Below, in pieces: positions 51,232-60,297 of a stretch of DNA of 64,000 nt. Source of the DNA: Negativicutes bacterium. Its GTDB lineage: Bacteria; Bacillota_C; Negativicutes; Sporomusales_B; JARLHX01. Both the position numbers and the translations under genes were made by a program. Below the pieces are notes generated by a model that saw only the letters and a program-made list of their open reading frames with translations, had not been told where the DNA came from and searched no databases. Numbering within the stretch: the stretch's first letter is position 1; every line of letters starts with the position of its first letter. The stretch spans positions 1 to 64,000 of the forward strand of contig JARLHX010000092.1 in NCBI GenBank assembly GCA_031292035.1, in the 5' to 3' direction.

Positions 51232-52884
51232 CTAGGGCAGCATCCAGTGCAGCACATAGGCCTGCAGATAGGTCAGCACGCCCATGAAGAGAAGCATGGC
51301 GACACTGTGGGGCAACGCGAACCGGAAGATGGTTGACTCTTCGCCTACCAGGCCGGTGGCGGCACAAGCTACCGAAATGCTCTGCGGCGAAATCATCTTG
51401 CCGCAGACACCGCCGGACGAGTTGGCGGCCACCATGAGACCAGGGTCGACGCCGATTTGTTCGGCGGCCGTTTTCTGCATCGCTCCGAACAGGGCGTTCG
51501 AAGAGGTGTCAGAACCAGTCAGGAATACCCCCAGGTAGCCGATGACCGGTGCGAAGAAGGGGAATAAGGCTCCGGTGGCGGTAAAGGCCAGTCCCAGGGT
51601 GGAACTCATGCCCGAATAGTTCATGATATATGCCAGACCGAGGATCATGGCAATGGTGCAAATGGGGAAGACCAGTTGTTTTACGGTTCTGCCAAAACAG
51701 GCAGCCGCACGGCCGGCGCCGTAGTTGGGGATGATCATCAGGGAGAGCAGGCCAGCGGTGAAGATGGCGCTGCCGGCAGCAGAGAGGAAGTTGATTCCAT
51801 AGGTAGCCGCGTAGGGAGTGGCTTTGGTGACGACAGGAGCCGCCTTGATGACCATGTTATGGAGACCAGGCCAGGTAACAAAGGTCAAACCAATGGCCTT
51901 CTCCCAACCGACGAGGACATTTTTGAAGCCGACAAATTTGTCGTCCGCCCACAAGAAGACCAGGACGGCCAGGATCAGATAAGGGGCCCAGGCGCGCAGC
52001 ACCTCGCCGCCCGAATATTTCAGCTCGACCGGACCGGTGGCGGCTTTTTCATCAGGGAAATGCCACACCTGGCTGGGTTTCCAGAGCTTGAGGAAAATCA
52101 AGAGGCCGATGATGGTCACCAGCGCCGAAGTGATGTCCGGCAGGTAGACATTGACATAGTTGGAGGTGAAAAACTGGGTGACGGCAAAGCACAGACCGGC
52201 GACGATAACGGCCGGCAATACTTCGACAGCCCGTTTCCAGCCGCACATCAGAACTACCAGCCACAGCGGCACTAGTACCGACAGGAAGGGCAACTGGCGG
52301 CCGACAATCTTGCTGATGGTCATCGGATCGATGCCGCTGACCTGACCGGCGACCACGATGGGGATGCCGATGGCGCCGAAGGCCACCGGGGCGGTGTTGG
52401 CGATCAGGCAGATGCCGGCTGCATACACCGGGTTGAAGCCGAGACCCACCAGCATGGCGGCGGTAATCGCCACCGGGGTGCCGAAGCCGGCGGTGCCTTC
52501 GATGAACGAGCCGAAGGCGAAAGCGATGAACAAAGCCTGGAGGCGACGGTCATCGGTGATGGAAGCCAGGGAATTTTTGATAATCTCAAACTCGCCGGAC
52601 TCCACCGTCATATTGTAAACCCAGATGGCGGTAACGACGATCCACACGATCGGAAAAATACCGACAAGCGCTCCATTCAGGGTGGCGCTGATTGCTAGAC
52701 CGGCCGGCATTTTAAAGACGAAAATGGCGATCAAAACGGCGGAAAGAACGCCGAAGAAGGCGGCGTTATGGCCTCTGGAACGCTTAATGCCCAGCATGTA
52801 CAAAAGGATAAAGAGCGGAATGGCGGCCACAACTGCCGAAAGGGCGATGCTTCCAAGCGGATTATAGTCTTGAATCCAATTCAT
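51232..52884 (-). CDS. lldP: L-lactate permease
   Basis: A 550-residue transporter of the LctP family with about 13 membrane helices. GSFIEGTAGFGTPVAI, NTAPVAFGAIGIPIV, and the C-terminal SSGGVCGKMISPQSI region are typical. It takes up lactate (or glycolate) with a proton. The ATG at 52884 fits AAGGGG eight bases ahead better than the GTG nine bases further out. Its position just before hydABC on the same strand suggests that lactate oxidation and hydrogen metabolism may be co-regulated. A GntR-type site lies upstream. Confidence 0.93.
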   Translation of the reverse strand: MNWIQDYNPLGSIALSAVVAAIPLFILLYMLGIKRSRGHNAAFFGVLSAVLIAIFVFKMPAGLAISATLNGALVGIFPIVWIVVTAIWVYNMTVESGEFEIIKNSLASITDDRRLQALFIAFAFGSFIEGTAGFGTPVAITAAMLVGLGFNPVYAAGICLIANTAPVAFGAIGIPIVVAGQVSGIDPMTISKIVGRQLPFLSVLVPLWLVVLMCGWKRAVEVLPAVIVAGLCFAVTQFFTSNYVNVYLPDITSALVTIIGLLIFLKLWKPSQVWHFPDEKAATGPVELKYSGGEVLRAWAPYLILAVLVFLWADDKFVGFKNVLVGWEKAIGLTFVTWPGLHNMVIKAAPVVTKATPYAATYGINFLSAAGSAIFTAGLLSLMIIPNYGAGRAAACFGRTVKQLVFPICTIAMILGLAYIMNYSGMSSTLGLAFTATGALFPFFAPVIGYLGVFLTGSDTSSNALFGAMQKTAAEQIGVDPGLMVAANSSGGVCGKMISPQSISVACAATGLVGEESTIFRFALPHSVAMLLFMGVLTYLQAYVLHWMLP

Positions 52885-53135
52885 CATATGCACCCCTTAA
52901 TTTTATATGCTATCAGATAAAGATACTGCTGCTGATAGGTTTTTTGAACATCCCTCCTTATTGTTGTTGTCAGACTGGGCAAAGTGGTTGCGGCTTTTTG
53001 CGCGAAAAAGTGTGCAGCCTTTCCAGCGCAGATACGAATGACTTGGTGATCTAGCCTCATGGCGATCGGTCTTGCCGGCGGCTATTGTTAGCAGGAGAGG
53101 CCGGAAGCACTCTTTTCCTTGGCCGAGAGGTCTAG

Positions 53136-53146
53136 TGGTCTGACCA
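53136..53146 (-). promoter_or_regulatory. GntR/FadR-type operator upstream of lldP
   Basis: TGGTCTGACCA is a perfect match to TNGTNNNACNA, the site known for FadR-subfamily GntR regulators such as LldR of lactate operons. It lies about 250 bases before lldP. No lldR gene is in the window. Confidence 0.6.
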
Positions 53147-53353
53147 ATGAGATACATAATTCGTGCCGGTGAGGGAAAATCCTGCCGAAATAACAAAAGA
53201 TTCTCGCAATTTTTTTGTCGATATATGTAGATGGGCAACGCGGCTGGCTTCGAGGCCATCTGGCAACCGGCCAGACTCTGGATTTGCCTGAATCTACCTA
53301 AAGGTACAGTCCGCTATAGCGTCGAAAAAAGTTAACATAAAGTAACGTGATGG

Positions 53354-53457
53354 TTGCCATTTCGCGCCAAGGTACTGGTATGACTGCAGGCAAGAAGTGG
53401 CGTGACCTGTGGCGGATGAGCCACACCCGCTTTCATGATCCGCGCGGCGGTTTTTTT
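53354..53457 (+). ncRNA. Candidate structured leader of the PBP2 gene
   Basis: TTGCC (53354-53358) can pair with GGCAA (53389-53393) while CGCGCCA (53363-53369) pairs with TGGCGTG (53398-53404); the order A-B-A'-B' makes an H-type pseudoknot. A hairpin TGTGGC-ggatga-GCCACA (53408-53425) follows, then CCGC-gcg-GCGG with T7 (53440-53457), a small terminator-like stem. I match it to no known riboswitch class. It may be chance. Confidence 0.4.
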
Positions 53458-53512
53458 ATTTCGCGGGTCGGCAGGCGATCAGGAAAAATGACAGGAAAGG
53501 GACGCTGCCGTT

Positions 53513-55432
53513 GTGACAGGAAGTTATACCAATCGCAGACTTCAGGCGCTAGGCTATGTCGTTATTTTTATATTTGTTGTCTTGACAACCCGTTTGGGAT
53601 ATCTGCAGATTGCCCACGGGACAGACAACCGGCGCCTGGCTGATAATAACCGCATAAAGCTAATGCGAATCATGGCCCCGAGGGGCCTTTTCTATGACCG
53701 TAACATGGTGCCGCTGGTCTCTAACCGGCCTGGTTTCACTGTGTCGCTGGTCCCGATTTCCGGACCTATCGCGGATGACGTGATTGTCAAGCTGGCCGGT
53801 TATTTGGGGATGAAACCGGAGGAGATCCGCCAGAAGGTGGGGCAGCAGGACAATCCGCTGGAACCCATCCGGATCAAAAACGACGCCGGCCCGGATATTG
53901 TGACGAGAATCGAGGAACACCGCGGCGACCTGCCGGGGGTCATTATCGAAATCCAGTCGGTGCGCAACTATATGAATGGCGGGCTGGCGGCTCATATTTT
54001 TGGCTATGTCAGCGAGATCAGCGACACCGAACTGGAAAAGCGCAAGGCCGACGGCTACAAAACTGGCGACATTGTTGGCAAGTTCGGCCTGGAGAAGGTC
54101 TATGACAAGGAACTGCGCGGCACCGACGGCGGCAGCCAGGTGGAGGTCGATGTCGCCGGCCGGCCGGTGCGGATGCTGGGCAAGAAGGAGCCGGTGCTGG
54201 GTGAAAGCCTGGTACTAACCATTGACGCCAAAATCCAAAAGGCGACGGAAAAGGCGATGGATGACCGGCTCCGCTATCTGCAGACCCGCCTTGGAAATCC
54301 GGGTGCCAAAGCCGGCGCCGCAGTGGTGATGAACCCCAAGACAGGCGAAATTCTGGCGATGGTCAGCCGCCCGACCTTTAATCCCAACTCTTTTAACGGG
54401 GGGATTTCGTCCAAGGACTGGAAGGTCATTAATGATGATCCGTTCAATCCGATGGAAAACCGGGCCATCACCGGCGAATATCCGCCAGGTTCTACTTTCA
54501 AGATTATTACCAGTACGGCGGTGCTTGAGCTCGGGAAAGTAAACCCTGAAGATAAAATCCTCGATACCGGCCACTATATGGGGAAAGGAAACGCCCTGAA
54601 CGAGGCGCTGGGCTGGATCGATTTTAAAACAGCCCTGGCAAAATCGGATAACGTGTACTTCTATCAAATGGGCGAACGGGTAGGGATCGACAATCTGGAA
54701 AAATACGCCCGGATGTATGGCCTGGGGGACTATACCGGCATCAATCTGCCAGGAGAATCCGACGGGTTGGTTGCCAACCGGAAATACAAGGAAAAAGCCT
54801 ATGGCGAAGACTGGTATCTGTCAGAGACGTTGGATGCCGCCATCGGCCAGGGCTTCCAATTGGTCACGCCTATTCAGATGGCGACAGTGATGAGCGAAGT
54901 GGCCAACGGGGGCCATCGTTTCCGGCCTTATCTGGTGAGCAAGATGATTAATCCGAACGGGGATGTTGTCAAGACGTTTGAGCCGGAAGAATTGGGCCAG
55001 GTGCAAATAACGGATCGTAATATAAAGCTTATCCGGGACGCTTTATATGATGTGGCCCTGCCCGGCGGGACGGCCGCCTATGTCTTTGAAGGGCTCCCGA
55101 TTTCGATCGCCGGCAAAACGGGCACGGTAGAGAATCCCCACGGTGAGGACCACGGCTGGTTCGTGGCCTATGCTCCCTTTGACAATCCGACGGTGGTGGT
55201 GGCGGTACTGGTGGAACAGGGCGGTTTCGGGTCAGACTCGGCAGCGCCGATCGCCCGCAAGATTCTGGAGGCTGCCTTCAATCTTCCGCTTCACAAGGAC
55301 GCCGCCGATCTGATGGTGGAGGAAGAGGCCGCCAAAGCCGGTATCAAGATCGAACCCCCTGCGGCTGAGAAAGAGCCTCCGAAAGAACCTGCAAAAGTCA
55401 ATTTGCCGCCCGCTCCGGCGGCGAAGCAATAG
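53513..55432 (+). CDS. mrdA: Penicillin-binding protein 2
   Basis: A 639-residue class B transpeptidase of the elongasome. One N-terminal membrane helix (about 12-32), a dimerisation domain with PRGLFYDRN, and the transpeptidase domain: S327-T-F-K, S378-D-N and K535-T-G, all intact. It cross-links peptidoglycan in rod-shape growth with RodA and MreBCD. None of those genes adjoins it here, so it may be a second PBP2-type copy. The last ~45 residues are Pro/Lys/Glu-rich. The GTG start has GGGACG about nine bases ahead. Confidence 0.92.
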   Translation: MTGSYTNRRLQALGYVVIFIFVVLTTRLGYLQIAHGTDNRRLADNNRIKLMRIMAPRGLFYDRNMVPLVSNRPGFTVSLVPISGPIADDVIVKLAGYLGMKPEEIRQKVGQQDNPLEPIRIKNDAGPDIVTRIEEHRGDLPGVIIEIQSVRNYMNGGLAAHIFGYVSEISDTELEKRKADGYKTGDIVGKFGLEKVYDKELRGTDGGSQVEVDVAGRPVRMLGKKEPVLGESLVLTIDAKIQKATEKAMDDRLRYLQTRLGNPGAKAGAAVVMNPKTGEILAMVSRPTFNPNSFNGGISSKDWKVINDDPFNPMENRAITGEYPPGSTFKIITSTAVLELGKVNPEDKILDTGHYMGKGNALNEALGWIDFKTALAKSDNVYFYQMGERVGIDNLEKYARMYGLGDYTGINLPGESDGLVANRKYKEKAYGEDWYLSETLDAAIGQGFQLVTPIQMATVMSEVANGGHRFRPYLVSKMINPNGDVVKTFEPEELGQVQITDRNIKLIRDALYDVALPGGTAAYVFEGLPISIAGKTGTVENPHGEDHGWFVAYAPFDNPTVVVAVLVEQGGFGSDSAAPIARKILEAAFNLPLHKDAADLMVEEEAAKAGIKIEPPAAEKEPPKEPAKVNLPPAPAAKQ

Positions 55433-55442
55433 CGTGATGCCT

Positions 55443-55470
55443 GACACCGGCCTGTTGGCCGGTGTTTTTC
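55443..55470 (+). terminator. Rho-independent terminator
   Basis: ACACCGGCC-tgtt-GGCCGGTGT followed by T4-T5. Confidence 0.92.
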
Positions 55471-55532
55471 TTGCGCAGTATTGATCTGGTGCAATAGCGG
55501 GAAAGGGAAGAACTCTTTTTTGCAGAATTAGA

Positions 55533-57212
55533 ATGGATATGCGTTTGGTGGGGGTGATAGCCATCAGAACTGAGCAGACAGGTCTGTCTGACTCCGAGCG
55601 GTCGGTACCGCGGCTTCGGCGGTTTTTCGGCGACGAGCCCGCTTTGACTGTTGCAGAGGGGGATGGGCCTCGCTATGCCTGGCTGAATTATGCCGGGGGA
55701 CTGCTCATGGTGGCCTTGGTTACCGCTTTTTGCTGGTCGATCAAAGAGAAGGCCGAGCTGATCAATATTGGTCTTCTTTATCAGTTGCCGGTATTGATGA
55801 GCGCTTTTTGGTGGGGGCGATGGCCGTCCTATTTTACGGCCCTTTGCGGGGTAATGGTTTTTGACTTTTTTTTCGTGCCACCAATTTTTGCCTTGACCAT
55901 CGTCGATGATTTACCTTTTTTATGGAGCTTTGTCTGTTTTTTGATGGTGGCTTATGTTTTTGGCGGACGGACGGAAAGACTCCGGGCGGAGGCTGTGGGG
56001 GCGCGGCAGCGGGAAAAAAGCACCCGTGCGCTGTATGAGTTCAGCCGGGAGATTGCGGCGATTATCGACCTGGATGTGATTGCCCAGGTTCTGACCAGGC
56101 AGGTGGCTGATACCATCAACCGACCGGTGCTGGTGCTGTTACCTGGCCCGGGCGGCAAACTTCTCATTCGGGCGGCCCACAATCCCCGCCATGGCGCGGC
56201 ATCAGCCGGTGCCGACCAGGAAGCCTCGTTGCCGGAGACCGAGGCTGCGGCAGCCGACTGGGTTTTCATCCACGGACAGGCGGCCGGCGCTTCCACCGAC
56301 AAGTGGCCCGAGGCCAGGTTTCTCTATGCGCCTTTGGGGCATCACGACCATATTGTCGGCGTGATGGCTGTCGCGATGACTGACAAAATCCAGCCCAATC
56401 AGCGACAGTTGATCGACGCGTGGGCCGCCCTGGCAGCCATTGCCATCGAGCGGGTAAAGCTGACGGAAAAGGCTCGCGAGGCGGCTCTCCTCCTAGAGTC
56501 GGACCGGCTGCGGACTGCGCTTTTTAATTCAATTTCCCACGAACTGCGCACCCCTCTTTCCTCCATCATCGGGTCGGTTTCCACCCTGGTGGAATCGGAC
56601 GAAGTGTATTCCCGGACAGCAAGGCGAGAGCTGCTGGAGACGATGAAAGACGGCGCGGCCCGGATGGAACGGGTGGTGACCAACCTTTTGGATTCCGCGC
56701 GGCTGGAAAGCGGCATGGCCCGCCTGAAAATGGACTGGTGTGATGCCGAAGATTTGGTGGGAGCGGCTCTCAGGCGGCTGGGAGACAGTCTGAACAATGT
56801 CCGGGTGAAGGTGGCGATTATGCCAGGGACACCGCTTCTAAAGGCTGATTTTGTTTTGTTGGAGCAAGTGCTGGTCAATCTGATCGACAACGCGATAAAA
56901 TACTCTTCGCCTGGGTGCGGCGTCGTCATTGTCGCCAAGGCGGAAGGCGGTATGGTGGAATTTTCGGTTGCCGATTGCGGGGTGGGTATTCCCGAGGAGC
57001 ATTTACGCCGGGTCTTCGATAAGTTTTACCGGGTTCAGCAGCCGAAAGCGGTCACCGGAACCGGCTTAGGGCTTTCGATTTGCCGGGGGATTGTCGAGGC
57101 CCACGGCGGGAGCATTTGGGCAGATGGCAATCCGGGTGGCGGTACGGTGGTGAGTTTTACCATTCCTGTCGCCGCCGGGGAAAATAGTTTGCAAAGGGAG
57201 GCAGGTGGCTGA
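55533..57212 (+). CDS. KdpD-like histidine kinase lacking the N-terminal KdpD/USP part
   Basis: A 559-residue sensor kinase with the C-terminal plan of KdpD: four membrane helices of DUF4118 (about 50-150), GAF-like domain (about 165-310), HisKA with His336 in SHELRTPLSSIIGS, and ATPase motifs NLIDNAIKYS, DCGVGIP and GTGLGLSI. The ~400-residue cytoplasmic KdpD and universal-stress domains of classic KdpD are missing. It sits in front of kdpE and upstream of a KimA-type K+ importer. The start is uncertain: no good binding site precedes the ATG at 55533. It overlaps kdpE by eight bases. Confidence 0.85.
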   Translation: MDMRLVGVIAIRTEQTGLSDSERSVPRLRRFFGDEPALTVAEGDGPRYAWLNYAGGLLMVALVTAFCWSIKEKAELINIGLLYQLPVLMSAFWWGRWPSYFTALCGVMVFDFFFVPPIFALTIVDDLPFLWSFVCFLMVAYVFGGRTERLRAEAVGARQREKSTRALYEFSREIAAIIDLDVIAQVLTRQVADTINRPVLVLLPGPGGKLLIRAAHNPRHGAASAGADQEASLPETEAAAADWVFIHGQAAGASTDKWPEARFLYAPLGHHDHIVGVMAVAMTDKIQPNQRQLIDAWAALAAIAIERVKLTEKAREAALLLESDRLRTALFNSISHELRTPLSSIIGSVSTLVESDEVYSRTARRELLETMKDGAARMERVVTNLLDSARLESGMARLKMDWCDAEDLVGAALRRLGDSLNNVRVKVAIMPGTPLLKADFVLLEQVLVNLIDNAIKYSSPGCGVVIVAKAEGGMVEFSVADCGVGIPEEHLRRVFDKFYRVQQPKAVTGTGLGLSICRGIVEAHGGSIWADGNPGGGTVVSFTIPVAAGENSLQREAGG

Positions 57213-57906
57213 TTTGGCGGACAAAGGACAACATATTCTGATTATTGATGACGAACCCCAGATTCGTAAACTCCTGAAAGTTTCGCTGGAGGCCCACGGT
57301 TACCAGACTTATGAAACAGCCACCGGCCAGGACGGAATCAACCTGGCGGCGATGCACCGGCCTGATTTGGTGATCGTCGATCTCGGCCTGCCGGACATGG
57401 AAGGTCGCGAAGTGGTTGTGCGCATCCGCGAGTGGTCTCAGATGCCGATTATTGTATTGACAGTAAGGGATCAGGAGCAGGGAAAGATTGAGACCCTCGA
57501 CGCAGGGGCGGACGATTATCTGACAAAGCCCTTCAGTGTGGGCGAGCTGATGGCCCGGATGCGGGTTGCCCTTCGCCGGGCGGTGACTGCCGAGAATGAG
57601 CCTGTCGTGACCTGCGGTGATTTGGTCATTGACCTGTTGCGGCGCAGCGTTACCGTCAGAAAGCAAGAGGTGAAGCTGACCCCGACAGAATATGAGATTC
57701 TAAAAATTTTGGCTCGCTATCCCGGCCGGGTGATTACCCACAACCAGTTGCTCAAATCGGTCTGGGGCAACTCGTGCAGTGACGACACCCATTATATCCG
57801 GATCTATATCGGCCAGCTCAGGCGAAAGATCGAGGCCGATCCGGCCCAACCGCGCTATATTATCACCGAGTCGGGTGTAGGATACCGGCTGAATTACCTG
57901 CCCTGA
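57205..57906 (+). CDS. kdpE: KdpE-type response regulator
   Basis: A 233-residue OmpR-family regulator: receiver with Asp-Asp-Glu near the start (IIDDEPQIRK), phosphorylated Asp59 in VDLGLPD, Lys in LTKPF, then a winged helix with LTPTEYEILKILARYPGRV and GVGYRL. It is cotranslated with the KdpD-like kinase by overlap. In known systems KdpDE activates kdpFABC when K+ is low; no kdpFABC is seen here, and the nearest K+ gene is kimA, 470 bases downstream. GTG start behind GGGAGG. Confidence 0.88.
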   Translation: MADLADKGQHILIIDDEPQIRKLLKVSLEAHGYQTYETATGQDGINLAAMHRPDLVIVDLGLPDMEGREVVVRIREWSQMPIIVLTVRDQEQGKIETLDAGADDYLTKPFSVGELMARMRVALRRAVTAENEPVVTCGDLVIDLLRRSVTVRKQEVKLTPTEYEILKILARYPGRVITHNQLLKSVWGNSCSDDTHYIRIYIGQLRRKIEADPAQPRYIITESGVGYRLNYLP

Positions 57907-57973
57907 CGCAAGTTCAGGGGGAGGATTGAGCGCAAGGCGTGCCATATGGTGAAGAAATTGTATGATTTTACAT

Positions 57974-58012
57974 TTTTAACGCTCTTCGTCTGTCGAGGAG
58001 CGTTAATTTTTA
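57974..58012 (+). terminator. Rho-independent terminator after kdpE
   Basis: TTAACGCTC and GAGCGTTAA enclose a short loop region and are followed by T5. It separates kdpDE from kimA. Confidence 0.85.
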
Positions 58013-58139
58013 TGTTTCGTTTACACCATATTTATATTTTCATTACACTTAAGGCTGTTTTATTTACGGCTTTTTTACAGAGAAATAAGATAGAATTGGG
58101 GTGTAAAGTCGCGTATTACAAGGACTAAGCTGGACTGGC

Positions 58140-58360
58140 GGCGATTTTACGGGGAGAATACCGCAAAAATGCTGAAAAAGAGAACATAAAGATGGTGCAA
58201 AAGAAGTGGGGGTAGCCACTTCTTTCTTAGTCTCGGTGCTGAAAAGCCGGTTGGCTGTGCCGGGCCGTGCCGCCATCGTCAGCATGATTGCTGAAAAGAG
58301 TTGATGTTTTGGCCTGCAGCATCTCGGAAAAAGCAATATGAATAAAACGTGTAATTTTAG
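58140..58360 (+). promoter_or_regulatory. Long leader of kimA with repeated TGCTGAAAAG and hairpins
   Basis: The leader holds TGCTGAAAA at about 58170, 58238 and 58279, a stem AAAGAAGTGG-...-CCACTTCTTT (58199-58226) with weak U-tract, AGCC-ggtt-GGCT, and TCAGC-atgatt-GCTGA. In Bacillus kimA is preceded by the ydaO c-di-AMP riboswitch, but its conserved blocks are not recognisable here. A different regulatory RNA is possible; this is not shown. TTTACG-17-TAAGAT near 58050-58090 is a weak promoter candidate. Confidence 0.4.
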
Positions 58361-58376
58361 GAGTGAGTAACCGCAA

Positions 58377-60221
58377 ATGATGCGAGAGGTAAGACGGTGG
58401 CTGATTGGCAAACCGTTACACAACAAGCGCTTGGCTCATGAAAAACTTCCCAAGTGGAAAGCGCTGTCGATTTTCTCTTCTGACGCGCTTTCGTCTGTGG
58501 CCTACGGTCCTGAGGAAATCATGCTGACTCTGGTAGCGGTGCCGGGAATTATTGCCTATGGCTATATGGCACCGGTGGCGCTGTCCATATTGGCCCTGTT
58601 GGCCATAGTTGCCCTCTCCTATGTGCAGGTGGCCAAGGCCAACCCTGGCGGCGGCGGTGCTTATGCTGTAGCCAAGAAGAATCTGGGGGAATATCCGGCA
58701 CTTATCGCGGCAGGCGCGGTATTCGCCGACTATGTGCTCACTGCAGCGGTCAGCGTTTCAGCAGGCACAGCGGCGATTGTATCGGCCTTTCCGTCGCTGG
58801 ACGGCCACGCAGTGGCCATTGATCTGGTTGTGCTTTTTGTTTTATTGATGGTGGTCAACCTCCGGGGAGTCCGCGAATCCTCCAACGCCTTCGTCATTCC
58901 CACCTATGCGTTTCTTTTAGGTATGCTTACCCTGGTTGGTACCGGGGTTTTCCAGGTTCTGACCGACAGTGTTCCTATTTTGCCGGCCGCATCGGTGGCC
59001 AAGCAGCAGCTTGACTGGATGATGTTGTTTGTCATCCTGCGGGCCTTTGCCAACGGCTGCAGCTCGATGACCGGCATCGAGGCCATCGCCGACAGTGTAC
59101 CCATGTTCAGAACCCCGGAATCGCGCAATGCTACTGTCACGACTTATTGGATGGCTGGCATTTTGTCAGTGATGTTTCTCGGCATTTCTTTTTTGATCAT
59201 GCATTATCATATTTTGCCGGTCCCGGATGTTACCGCCCTGTCCCAACTGGCGGAGACGATTTTCGGCCGCAATGCGTTTTACTTTTATATTCAGATTTCC
59301 ACCATGCTGGTGCTGTACCTGGCAGCCAATACCGCCTATAACGGCCTGCCGGTGCTGATGTCCATCGTCGCCAAGGACGGCTATATGCCGCGCTACCTGG
59401 CAACCAGGGGCGAACGCCTGACCTTTTCTAATGGAATTATTCTTCTTACGATGGCTGCGGCGACGCTGATTATGGTGTTTAACGGCCAGACCGACCAACT
59501 GATCTCGCTGTACGCCATCGGGGTATTCATCTCGTTTACCATCGCCCAGACCGGGATGATTGTCCATTGGCGGAGCCACCGGGGCACCGGCTGGGTATTC
59601 AAGGCTTTTTTGAACGGACTGGGGGCCTGCGCCACCGGGCTGGTGGTAGTGGTGATTACGGCGACCAAGTTTATTTACGGCGCCTGGATTGTGCTGCTCT
59701 TTATCCCAACCATGGTTTATCTTTTCAAGCAGATCAAAGCCCACTATAACGCCATGGCCGAGCAGCTCCACCTGCCGCTGGAGTGCGCGGCTGAAGAAAG
59801 TGCTGCCCTGCCAGGCAAACATATTGTGGTGGTGCCAGTCGCGACCCCTACCAAGGTGGTGTACGAAACCCTGAAATATGCCAGAATGCTCAGTTCGCAT
59901 ATCATCGCCGTCCATGTGGCCAGCGACGAAGCGGCCGAAGCTAAGACCAGGGAGAAATGGAACTGTTGGAATCCTGGAGTGGAACTGGTAGTCTTGCGTT
60001 CCCCCTACCGGCTGCTGATGAAGCCGCTGATCCGCTATATCGAGACGCTGGAAAAACGCAAAGGGCCCAACGATTATATTACGGTGGTCATTCCCGAATT
60101 CGAAACCAAGGAATGGTGGCACCGTCTGCTGCACAATCAAACCGGCTGGTTTCTCAGGACGTCGCTGATTCTCAAGGAGAATGTGGTGGTGACAACCGTC
60201 CCCTACCACCTGAAGCAGTAA
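58377..60221 (+). CDS. kimA: KimA-type potassium importer
   Basis: A 614-residue protein matching the KimA (formerly YdaO) family: twelve hydrophobic helices of the APC fold (about 30-455) preceded by PKWKALSIFSSDALSSVAYG, then a ~160-residue soluble domain resembling a universal-stress fold. Bacillus KimA imports K+ with a proton, and c-di-AMP inhibits it; length and the conserved start agree. The product would keep K+ balance along with KdpDE upstream. The first ATG is 13 bases after GGAG; a second ATG adjoins. Confidence 0.88.
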   Translation: MMREVRRWLIGKPLHNKRLAHEKLPKWKALSIFSSDALSSVAYGPEEIMLTLVAVPGIIAYGYMAPVALSILALLAIVALSYVQVAKANPGGGGAYAVAKKNLGEYPALIAAGAVFADYVLTAAVSVSAGTAAIVSAFPSLDGHAVAIDLVVLFVLLMVVNLRGVRESSNAFVIPTYAFLLGMLTLVGTGVFQVLTDSVPILPAASVAKQQLDWMMLFVILRAFANGCSSMTGIEAIADSVPMFRTPESRNATVTTYWMAGILSVMFLGISFLIMHYHILPVPDVTALSQLAETIFGRNAFYFYIQISTMLVLYLAANTAYNGLPVLMSIVAKDGYMPRYLATRGERLTFSNGIILLTMAAATLIMVFNGQTDQLISLYAIGVFISFTIAQTGMIVHWRSHRGTGWVFKAFLNGLGACATGLVVVVITATKFIYGAWIVLLFIPTMVYLFKQIKAHYNAMAEQLHLPLECAAEESAALPGKHIVVVPVATPTKVVYETLKYARMLSSHIIAVHVASDEAAEAKTREKWNCWNPGVELVVLRSPYRLLMKPLIRYIETLEKRKGPNDYITVVIPEFETKEWWHRLLHNQTGWFLRTSLILKENVVVTTVPYHLKQ

Positions 60222-60297
60222 TTGCCGCAGGTTGCCTGAAGAGTATGGCAGACCAAGATCCGGTTTCCCTCAGTCAATGGATGTGGGAGGTATGCCT

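Larger units (their letters stand above)
52885..53512. other. Divergent regulatory region between lldP and mrdA
   Basis: This 628-base gap holds the GntR/FadR-type operator at 53136 and a pseudoknot-like leader at 53354-53457, both listed. Between 52920 and 53130 and 53150-53340 I see no gene or clear RNA. A GC-rich hairpin, GGCTGG ... CCGGCC around 53240-53270, may be a chance structure. Confidence 0.5.

Noticed and set aside
53347..53643. 98-codon frame starting before mrdA
   Set aside because: It overlaps the PBP2 start in another frame and encodes a Cys/Arg-rich shadow; the leader structure explains the region better.
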